Below are positions 1 to 8,913 of a stretch of DNA of 29,258 nucleotides, piece by piece. Position numbers and translations under genes: made by a program. The stretch's first letter is position 1, and the number at the start of each line of letters is the position of its first letter. The notes under the pieces are model-generated. The model ran no database searches and had not been told where the DNA came from. It worked only from the letters and a program-made list of their open reading frames with translations. This DNA is from Zancudomyces culisetae (lineage: Eukaryota; Kickxellomycota; Harpellomycetes; Harpellales; Legeriomycetaceae). The stretch spans positions 1 to 29,258 of the forward strand of contig LSSK01000144.1 in the NCBI GenBank assembly GCA_001969505.1, in the 5' to 3' direction.

Positions 1-2800
1 CCCTTCTAGATCGACCTTTTATTTACTTTCTTTTGATCACACTAATTAGCGTTTGTAACAGTATTACAATTTTGCGCAAATTTATCTTTTCCCCCCACCC
101 AACACTTTAAATAGAAGTTACGATATTTACCTTTTCGTATCCCCTCATGTTCTTTCCCTCCTCCAAAAATAAATAGTTTTAGACATACAATAATAATAAT
201 AACAATAATAACGAGACGTAAATTCCTACTAAATGTGCAAAATACTGTACTCAAAGCTAATATTATATCAACCTTGTAAGAGTAGAGCAAGTAAGTATAT
301 GCGTATATATTCCTTTTTTTGCACATCATCATTACATCACATTTGATTTTCCACATTTGATTTGAATTTAAAATTGGAGGAGCCACCTTGACCTTAAAAA
401 TGATGATTTTCAATTTATTTCATTTCAGGAGAAATTTCTATTTAAATTACCCAATATTACTCTAATAAAATGCCACTGTTCACATGACTAATTAAATCCC
501 AGATTATCGCAATTGGTAAATAGGGAACCGAAAATCTCAGTAAATGTTGCCAATCAAGAAAGTATTCCGTATATGAGGTGTGGACAACTGAGATCGACTA
601 ATTTGAAAGGCTATTACCAAACAAGGCATCTTTTTTTGTAAAGGTGAGAAGGAAATGAGGAGGATTGAGCGGGAGGGGGAGTATCAGTGCATAAAATCAA
701 AACTCACTTTCCTCTTTAAAGGCAGGAGGAAACAAATTTTTTCCGTGTATTTAGACAACTATTGTGTAAAAATAAAATAAGTAGGAACAACATGGGTGCA
801 AAATTGCAAAAGAGGGAAAACACATTAAATAACAAATGTAACTGGGAGGAAAAGGTTTGTAACATGATGAAAGGAAGAAAGAGCGAATAGCATAACAACC
901 CGCGCTAATTTAAAAAGCAGCAAATGAGCGCTAATTAGACTGGTGTTTATTTTTTTACATTCGAGTTTTTCTTGATTAAAAAAAATCGATTCCTTCATTC
1001 CCTCTCCCCAAAATGTTTTTTGGTTTAATAAGCAAAACAAAAACTAAAGCTAGAGTGGGTTGAATGATGAGGAATAAGAAGGAGGAACAAAGAGAAAGTG
1101 TTGGGTAAACAATTTTTTTCCAACATGGGAGAGTAACATGACTCTGGCAAATTAGCAGCTTTTACTCTCGTTTTGATTAATTGCCATTTACGAGATCAAA
1201 TGAAAAAAAAACTAAAATCCATGAATAAGAAATGCTAATCAAAGCCAAAGAAAATAATGAGGAAATGTGTATGCTTCCAACATAAAGAGAGGAGAAAAAC
1301 AGCAAATGCAACCAAGTCAAAAGAAAAACAATGGGAATATTGGTTTTGGGCAAGCAAATATATTGAATTCGTGGCAGAAAAAAGGTGGAAAATAATAAGA
1401 GCATCGGCTTTGCTTGCTTGACCAAAAATTTTTCCAAGAAATGTGCGATTTTTATAAAACATCAATTAATTGAACGTTAGTCAAATAAACTGAAAATGCC
1501 AAAAACTTGTGTCAAGTTGCAAGTAAAAGGTGATGAAAAATGAAAAAAACATTTTAAATTCAAGATTGTTTTTTTTTTGTTTTTTGCAACTTGTGATTTG
1601 GCTGCATATACATTAAAATTTTCAAAAAACAAGGCAAACTAGGCAAAATCGATATAAAAAAATGAAAAAAAATGAAAAAAAATGAAAAAAATGCGGAAAT
1701 ATAAAAAGTAAAAATAAAAATAAAAATAGTCTTTTTTTTTGCTTGCAGAGACGGGTTTATTTAGGTTTTGTGGATTTATTTTGGGCGGAATTTTCTAGTT
1801 GGAGGGCATATTAATTGTTGGAAAAGTAGATAAATTATGTAAAATCTAAATTGATTTGTAAAACAAAAATAAAAATCAAATAAAAAACAATAAAAAATAA
1901 AGGACAATAGCACAATATTACAAAGCGTTTGCCAAAATGATGGTTAGCCATAGGCCAGTATTTCAGTAGAATAATTAAGCTGAATAAAAAAAAACATTGT
2001 GCTAACGAAAAAAACAAGGATTGTACCATTGTTGTCAGAGCTTTGTAATGGCTTACTTTGTTTTGTATTGAAAAGACAGGATTGATTAATAAAACAGATA
2101 GAAATACTATCAATTACGAGAATAGAGAAAAAAAAAAGTAGAGTTTTAATGGCAAAAGATATTATACATGTCACTTGTGTTTTAGCATTAAACTTGTAAT
2201 ACGTTCAAATTTGAATAGTAAACGCCTTTTTATTACTATTATTCTTTTTTCCGGCGGATGCTCTCTTTTGTTGTTAGAGATAGGAAAGGACAAAAGAAGT
2301 ACTCTTATACAACTTTTACCTAGATATTACATAGACAATAATTCTTCGAGTGAAAAAAAGAAAACAATTTAAACAACCCTTTTAAGCAAAGATAATTGCG
2401 CTAGTGCAAAGTTTGGTGAGATATCATAGTGCAATAATATAGATTGTTAGGTGCTTTAGAAATTCGGAAAAAAAGATAACGGGAGATTTAGATTAGAATT
2501 TTCGATTACTTTGAATTTTTGCGGATATACAACAGCAACAACTAACGAGAATCAAGATCAAAACGCAGCGACATTAGAAGATAATTATCAAAGGATAAAC
2601 AATAGATATAATCATATATTTGTATTGCAGCGGACTTGTAGAAATCCGAAATCAATAGCGAAGAATATTACTTACAATAATACATTTTGCTATAAAACAA
2701 GAAAAGTTTACGAACTAGGACGACGTAGAGGAATAATTATGAACAAGAAAGATTTTTTAAATAAAGATATTTGAATAAATACATGAAAAGGATATGAGTG
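1..2800. other. Long AT-rich intergenic region upstream of RAX2
   Basis: No recognisable gene was found in these 2.8 kb. The open frames are short, rich in Phe/Ile/Lys/Leu as expected of AT-rich noncoding DNA, and several lack an ATG start. From about 600 onward the plus strand is purine-rich (many GAGG, GGAGG and AAAAA runs), a bias that continues into the first half of RAX2. No tRNA A/B box pair, LTR or rRNA segment was seen. It may be a long promoter and leader for RAX2, or hold a noncoding RNA or a gene lost beyond recognition. I cannot tell which. Confidence 0.6.
1661..1690. repeat. 10-bp tandem repeat, 3 perfect copies
   Basis: The unit AATGAAAAAA occurs three times head to tail, followed by a partial copy. 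It lies in the A-rich intergenic region and is probably a simple slippage repeat. Confidence 0.85.
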
Positions 2801-5800
2801 ATGAAAGGACGAAACGATAATAATAGATATATACTACGAAACAAAGTGTTGCGGGTAGCGGGGCTTCTTGCACTTGGGGGACGGTCGGTATGGGGACAAC
2901 AGAAGGTGGCGAATATAACAATAAGTGGGGATACTCCAGTGGTGGTTGTAGGGAATTTTATGGGAGTGTCAGGGGCAGGAGTTGGGCCAGAAAACGGAGG
3001 AGTAGGAGAATCGTCGGGAGAACCGTTTGCAAAGGCAGTGGAGTTTTCAAAGGATTCAATTGCGGTAATAGGTGAACAGCTGAATATAACAGGAAGATTT
3101 AGTTCAGGATGTATAATGAATGTTCAAGGAACAAATGTATTGTACACAGGAGGAGCCTTTGATAATGTAGGACAGAGAAATGCATCAAACGTAGTAGGGA
3201 TAGCGGAAATGGGGGGACGTGAACCAAAAGTGGTAGATTTGATGGCAGGTGGGCTGAATGGAGCAGTGAATGCGATGTACTGTGACAGCGAATATAAAAT
3301 AGTGTGGGTAGGAGGAAACTTTACAGCACCAGTTGGGAGTAGTGAGGCACAGATTTCTACAATCAACAAGTCTACAGGGGGGCTGATAGGGTACAATGTT
3401 ACATCGCGGGGGTGGATAGAGAGCCCATGGAGAGGCCTTGATGGACGAGTGTTTGCATTAGGGGTGAGTCCAGACAATCGGCTGATATATGCAGGAGGGA
3501 GTTTTAACAGCACACTGGACGGAGCGGATTATAGTGATTTAGATGGACAGCCAATTAACTTGAAGGAGGCGACACTGACGGGAGGGAATAACAATCTGTT
3601 TCCGCAGTTTGCAGATCCGGAGAATGTAGTGTGCAGTTCAGGAACGAATAAGAATCCGTGGTTGCTTCGAGATAAGCTTCCAGGATATTTACGGATAGAT
3701 TTTCCAGGGCCGACAACACCAACACTACTTCGAATTAGAAATGCTGGATATCAAGGTCGAGGGACAGAAAACATTCGGGTTGAACGGGCAGCGGATAATG
3801 TTGCGCTGACGATGATTCGGGTGAGTAATGTGACAGGGCTGGCGGAGATGTGCACGCAAAAGTGTTTTATGGATGAGGCAGGAGACGAGTGGCAGGAGTA
3901 TGCGTTTGCAACACCACAAGAGCTAGGGGGGATAATAATCAACATAGTGGATTGGTATGGCGATGGAGGAGGGTTTGCAGAGGTACAGGTGTTTCAACGA
4001 GACAGTATAGTGTATGGAAACGATCAATTTAATTTTCCAGCGTGTTCAGCACCAGCGACGAAGAGTAGAGTGAGTTATACAGGCCAGTGGTATCAACAGT
4101 CGCAGCAGTTGACAGCAGGAGAAGATTCGGTGAATATAGGGGCAGTTTTTTCACCGATTTCAGCAGGCTCAAGTAATAGTAGTAGTATTACGACGTACAA
4201 TGTGGTGTCACAAGACGGATATTATGATGTTTATGTAGATATCCCAGGGTGTACAAGCACAGGGGATTGTTTGAAGCGAGCGGTGAGTCGAGTGACACTT
4301 ACAGCAGGAGCGGGAGCAGATGCGAGAGTGAGTATGGAGATAGATCAGAATGTGTTGAAGACAACGTCATTTCTGATATATAGTGGATATGTTCCACATT
4401 CAACAACGTCATTCATGCCATCAGTTAGGGTAGAACTTGCATCGGTGAATCAAAAAGATGTAAACCTGCAGTTTTTGCGGACAGTGTTTGTACGAAGACA
4501 GTCGATTAGTGGGATGAACGGAGTGTTCGCGGTTCGACGAGATGTACAATCAGATGACTATTTGAGCAAGCCGTTATTTGGACGGTTGTCGTCGGCACTG
4601 CCTAATGGGACGACGGTATCTGCGATAGTGAACCGAGGAAGTGATACGTTCTTTGGAGGAGAGATTCCCGGGACATATAACAATTTAGCGATGTATCGAT
4701 CAGGAACATTCTCACCGGGGCCGAATGGAGGACCAGCGGGAGAGGTGTATGCATTGACAAACGTTAAGGACGTGATATATGTAGGAGGGGTGTTTTCTGG
4801 AACTAGTGATAAGATGATTAATAGTCGGAATGTGATGAAGATAGTGCCATCGGACGACGGATTTGGCAAATACGAGGCAGTTAATGGTGGAGTAGACGGA
4901 CCAGTGACGGCGTTGGCAGGGTATACGATTCCAGAAACCAAAGTTACGCCGGAGACGGAAGGGTTGTTTGTTGGAGGAAAGTTTTCAAATGCACTGATAG
5001 GATCTAAAGCGTATTCATCACCGAATGCGGCCATGCTGAATTTAACAAGTAGTTTGTGGACATGGGCGCCGTTGATGAGCGGGGATGTATCGTTTGCCAG
5101 TTACAATGGATCAACAACGCTTGTGGGAGGGGCATTTAACGGAGTATCACGATTCCAGGCACCGAGTGTAGGGTATTTGGGTAGTGATTTGGCAGCAGTT
5201 CCAGCGACCCGATTTGGGGGAGGGCTTCTTCCAGGAAGCAACGGACAGGTGGATGTTAGTGCATCGACGTTGTATGATGAAGGAAATGGAGCATACAATT
5301 TGGTGGTAGGAGGAATGTTTGAAACGAACGATGGAGCCAAGAATCTAGCTATGCAGCGGAATGAGGAGTTTGTAGGATTGGGCAGTGGAGTGTCAGGAAA
5401 GGTGTTGGCGCTAACAGGAGCAGGGTCGTTTGTGTTTGCAGGAGGAGTTTCAACAGCGAGTTTTCCGGGACTGGTTGTTTACAACATGAAGGAAGGAGGA
5501 TTTACGAAGCAACCGCCAAGACTATATGGAGCAGACAAAGGAGCAGCACAGGTTAATACCATTGTAGTGAAGCCAAATACTGGTAAGGTTTTGGTTGGAG
5601 GAACGTTTTTGTATGCAGGAAGTCTGGATTGCAAATATGTGTGTATGTGGGATGTTAACGATGAGCGTTGGTCTCCATTGTCGGGTAAAGATGGAATTGG
5701 CGGGCCTGTCAATGCTCTTTCGTTTGATAATGACAATCTGGTTATTGGTGGAGACTTTCCGAATGCCGCTGTTGTTTATGATTTTGCTACGGATACATTC

Positions 5801-7264
5801 AGCTATCTTCGCTCTTCCTCGGCTGCAAGGTCAAACATCACATCTGCTTCTTCACTCCCTGGCCCTGTGTCTACCATTGCCCAGGCTCCAGACTCGTCCC
5901 TAGTCTTTGCTGGCACATCTTCCAACTCTTCCCAGCCTTATGTCTATTCATACTCTTCGTCTTTTGGCTTTTTGGCACTCCCCAGCTTTTCTCCAAACTC
6001 CAAGCTGACGTCTGTTTCCATTTTGCCATCCAATTCTTCGGTTCAGTATGTTGTTGCTGCAGTTGGTTCTATTCTTCTCCCTGCTTCGACATCGTGTGCT
6101 GTCTACGATCCTGACCAGGGCGCCTGGCTTCCGTTCCTGAATGCATTCGACTCTCAAGGTGGCTTGGCTTCTCTAAATGCTCTTTCTCTGCCTGCTTCTG
6201 CAGTCAAAATCAAAGAACGCAACCGTCTTGCTCTGCATTGGATTATTTTGATTTCCTTTGCCATTTCTCTTTTCCTGGTCTTCTTGATTGTTTTGGCTGG
6301 TTTGTTGTACATCTACTACAAAAACAAACATTCTGCTCTTCTCTCCAAATCCTCTGCACAGAACCCTGAAAAGAATCCTTATTTCAACTATAACCCCATC
6401 ACCACTAAAAGCAGTCTTGAAGCTCATGCCCATGCTCATCCTCTTCTCTCTCAAAATCCTTCTTTATCTACCTCTTCTCTCTCCAATAATCACTCTCACT
6501 CTCACCCTCATCTTGCTACCTCTGCTGGTGCTGGTGCTGCTGCTGCTACCGCTGCTGCTATTGCTACTGCCGCTTCTCGTTCCTCTGCAAATACTTCATC
6601 TCATTCTCTAAGAAATCTTTCTCATCCTCTTCACCGCCTTGATACTCACAGTAATCATACTGACCCCACTAATGATCTCGGCCTCGATCTCTCTCAATCT
6701 CCTCAATCTTCTTTCTCTAACGCCTCTCGTCTCCGTTCCGACTCTTCTGCTTCTTCTGATTTAATCATCACCTCTTCTTCCACCTCTTCTCATCATGATC
6801 CCAAGCGTTCCCGCCACTCTACCTTCACTAGCTCCAACTTTAGATCCTCTAATACTTCTGATACCTCCACCAGTCACCTCTTCACTCCTCCGGTAGCTTC
6901 TGTTCTTGCTGCTTCCACCTCTCCACCTCCCCCTACTACCATTGCTGCTGCTGCTGCTGCTTCTTCCAAATCTCCTGAAACCAACAACTCTTCCTCTTTA
7001 ACCAGCAAATCTTCAAACTACAAACTCAATTATCCTATTCGCGATTCTCTCAAATCTTATCCCGTTTACTATGCAAAATTCACTTTTAACTCTAGAGAAG
7101 CTGGCGAGCTTGGTTTCAAGGCTGGTGAACGTATCTTTGTTATTGACAAATCTGATGAAATTTGGTGGATGGGTATAGTTGATCATGGTCCTGATCTACC
7201 TCTTGAACAAGGTGTCTTCCCTGCCACTTATATCTCTTCTTCTTCTGCCCCCTCTTCATCATGA
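2801..7264 (+). CDS. RAX2: Rax2-type cortical polarity/bud-site landmark protein with C-terminal SH3 domain
   Basis: Rax2 is a large type I membrane protein that, with Rax1, marks previous division sites for polarised growth. The frame starts at the ATG at 2801 (the GTG at 2798 is not a eukaryotic start) and encodes about 1487 residues, longer than S. cerevisiae Rax2 (about 1220). Seen in order: a basic N-terminus and hydrophobic stretch ending near WGQQ (signal peptide); a long ectodomain with recurring kelch-like VGG-x-F strands (for example FVGGKFSN, VLVGGTFL) and many N-x-S/T sites; one membrane segment at about residues 1146-1175; a Ser/His/Ala-rich cytoplasmic tail; and an SH3 domain at about 1420-1478, recognised by YYAKFTF, ELGFKAGE, the WW-x-G core and GVFPATYI. 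The family assignment rests on this architecture and the repeats. The SH3 is clear but is not part of the S. cerevisiae protein as I know it. Synonymous codon choice switches abruptly near 5650. No intron is needed. Confidence 0.88.
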   Translation: MKGRNDNNRYILRNKVLRVAGLLALGGRSVWGQQKVANITISGDTPVVVVGNFMGVSGAGVGPENGGVGESSGEPFAKAVEFSKDSIAVIGEQLNITGRFSSGCIMNVQGTNVLYTGGAFDNVGQRNASNVVGIAEMGGREPKVVDLMAGGLNGAVNAMYCDSEYKIVWVGGNFTAPVGSSEAQISTINKSTGGLIGYNVTSRGWIESPWRGLDGRVFALGVSPDNRLIYAGGSFNSTLDGADYSDLDGQPINLKEATLTGGNNNLFPQFADPENVVCSSGTNKNPWLLRDKLPGYLRIDFPGPTTPTLLRIRNAGYQGRGTENIRVERAADNVALTMIRVSNVTGLAEMCTQKCFMDEAGDEWQEYAFATPQELGGIIINIVDWYGDGGGFAEVQVFQRDSIVYGNDQFNFPACSAPATKSRVSYTGQWYQQSQQLTAGEDSVNIGAVFSPISAGSSNSSSITTYNVVSQDGYYDVYVDIPGCTSTGDCLKRAVSRVTLTAGAGADARVSMEIDQNVLKTTSFLIYSGYVPHSTTSFMPSVRVELASVNQKDVNLQFLRTVFVRRQSISGMNGVFAVRRDVQSDDYLSKPLFGRLSSALPNGTTVSAIVNRGSDTFFGGEIPGTYNNLAMYRSGTFSPGPNGGPAGEVYALTNVKDVIYVGGVFSGTSDKMINSRNVMKIVPSDDGFGKYEAVNGGVDGPVTALAGYTIPETKVTPETEGLFVGGKFSNALIGSKAYSSPNAAMLNLTSSLWTWAPLMSGDVSFASYNGSTTLVGGAFNGVSRFQAPSVGYLGSDLAAVPATRFGGGLLPGSNGQVDVSASTLYDEGNGAYNLVVGGMFETNDGAKNLAMQRNEEFVGLGSGVSGKVLALTGAGSFVFAGGVSTASFPGLVVYNMKEGGFTKQPPRLYGADKGAAQVNTIVVKPNTGKVLVGGTFLYAGSLDCKYVCMWDVNDERWSPLSGKDGIGGPVNALSFDNDNLVIGGDFPNAAVVYDFATDTFSYLRSSSAARSNITSASSLPGPVSTIAQAPDSSLVFAGTSSNSSQPYVYSYSSSFGFLALPSFSPNSKLTSVSILPSNSSVQYVVAAVGSILLPASTSCAVYDPDQGAWLPFLNAFDSQGGLASLNALSLPASAVKIKERNRLALHWIILISFAISLFLVFLIVLAGLLYIYYKNKHSALLSKSSAQNPEKNPYFNYNPITTKSSLEAHAHAHPLLSQNPSLSTSSLSNNHSHSHPHLATSAGAGAAAATAAAIATAASRSSANTSSHSLRNLSHPLHRLDTHSNHTDPTNDLGLDLSQSPQSSFSNASRLRSDSSASSDLIITSSSTSSHHDPKRSRHSTFTSSNFRSSNTSDTSTSHLFTPPVASVLAASTSPPPPTTIAAAAAASSKSPETNNSSSLTSKSSNYKLNYPIRDSLKSYPVYYAKFTFNSREAGELGFKAGERIFVIDKSDEIWWMGIVDHGPDLPLEQGVFPATYISSSSAPSSS

Positions 7265-8023
7265 TTACATCTTTAGATTTCTTTCTTTCTTTCTCTTTCT
7301 CTCTCTCTCTTTTATTGTTATTTTTTTTCCCTCTCGTGCATTATCCTTTTTTTATTATGATTATTATTATTATTATTATTCTCTTTTTTTTTTTAAACTT
7401 GGGCAGTCATTTCCCATTACTATTCTTTTCCTTTTTCTACTATGTACAAGAAATAAAAGCTGTCTAGTTTTATTTTTGTTTGCATGACTATTATTTTTCA
7501 TTGATGATGGTATGAATCACCCAGTTGATGATCATAAAGATAGGTGAGGACGAGGAAATTGGGAGGAATTAGAGCGTTATTCCAAAGATATAGAATTTTT
7601 TGAGTTTTAAGGTCAAAATGACTAAAAAAAAAAGGCAATTAAATAAAAAACAAAATTAAAATGTGAAATTGTAATTAATAATCGACCGACCTATAATCCA
7701 CAATTCCGTATCACAAGCCAACGTTACAAAACAAACAGGTGAAAAAAAAAATCGTTTATTTACTTTAATAACCTTTCTTTTTATGTTATTTGATTTCGTT
7801 TTAAATTTTGTTTGGTAAAGTAAAAGCGGTTAACAAAATAAGGTAAAAAGAGCTGTAAAAAAAAAATAAAAAATTATAGTAAATGTATATAATAAATTAC
7901 TAGAAAATAAATCACCTTCAAAAGAAAAAAAAATTTACAACTAGAATATATATTTAAATCTATATTATATATACATTTATAAAGAAAGAAAAAAAAGAAG
8001 GAAAGTAGGAAAAATAAAAAAGA
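7265..8023. other. Intergenic region RAX2-ERV14
   Basis: A 3' flank rich in T and CT, including an ATT trinucleotide run around 7355-7380, is followed by A-rich DNA leading to ERV14. No open frame with coding character was found. The short frames at the start overlap the pyrimidine-rich end of RAX2 and look like low-complexity shadows. Confidence 0.6.
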
Positions 8024-8780
8024 ATGGGTCTAACTGCTCTTGCGTATATTTTGGGCTTGATTATTGCCTCCATCTTGTTATTCGGATCAGTATACTTTGT
8101 AAGTCTCTCTTTTTATAATTATAGTTATTATATTATTATTATTCTTATTCTTTTCAATTCACATTTTACTAATGTAAATTATTCTAATTCTTTTAATCTT
8201 GAAAAAAAATGTAAACATAGGTAATCATGTTGACCGATCTAGAATGTGACTATATCAACCCTATTGATTTGGCAAATACATTGAATTTGGTAAATAACAA
8301 GCTCTATCTTTCTTTCACTTTTTATAAATATGTTCAAAACTTTTAACTCGATGTTATAATTCATAATTGTAGTACGTCTTGCCCGAAATCTTTACCCATG
8401 CAATTATGACTCTAATGTTCTTGCTTGTTGGACAATGGTTGACCTTCTTCCTTAATTTACCACTAGTGGTATATAACGTTATAAAGTAAGTCCCTCCCCT
8501 CCCCCCCTTTTTTCTTTTCTTTTTTCTTCCCTTTTTTCTTCCCTTTTTTCTTCCCTTTTATTTATTTATTTGTTTGTTTATTGATTGATTAAATTGAATA
8601 CACCCCCCCCCGTAATATTATAGAGTTGCAAACAAACGCCATTTCTATGATGCTACTGAAGTCTTCCGTACTCTATCCAAACATAAACGTGAAAACTTTA
8701 TTAAAGTTGGTTTTTACTTGTTGCTATTCTTTTATTTCCTATACTGTATGATCATTACTTTGGTTGCTGAAAGTTCATGA
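8024..8780 (+). CDS. ERV14: Erv14/cornichon COPII cargo receptor, 4 exons
   Basis: Cornichon-family ER export receptor that packs transmembrane cargo into COPII vesicles. Exons: 8024-8098, 8221-8289, 8373-8485 and 8624-8780, giving 137 residues, against 138 in S. cerevisiae. The first donor is GTAAGT with a TACTAAT branch point at 8167-8173; the second donor is GTAAAT; the third is GTAAGT. Family signatures seen: LTDLECDYINPIDL after the first membrane helix, LPEIFTHAIMTLMFLL in the central helix, the FYDATEVFRTL loop, and a hydrophobic C-terminal helix ending LVAESS. All exon junctions keep the frame. It converges with PEX10, with only 133 bp between stop codons. Confidence 0.96.
8520..8555. 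repeat. 12-bp pyrimidine tandem repeat in ERV14 intron 3
   Basis: Three perfect copies of TTTTTTCTTCCC lie in the third intron of ERV14, after a C-rich stretch and before a separate C9 run at 8603-8611. It may act as an extended pyrimidine tract and is a likely length-polymorphic site. Confidence 0.85.
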
Positions 8781-8913
8781 TCTTTTTTCTTTTTCTTTTT
8801 CTTTAAACTTTATCTTTAAATTTTAATTTTAATTTAAATTTTGTCTTTTGATTTTAATCTAAATAAAACTAGTAGAAACTAGTAATTACTAAGACTAGTA
8901 AAATATATAAATC

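Noticed and set aside
2511-2774. 87-codon frame just upstream of RAX2
   Set aside because: It opens at a TTG, is rich in Asn/Thr/Lys as expected by chance, and has no recognisable features. It may lie in the RAX2 leader.
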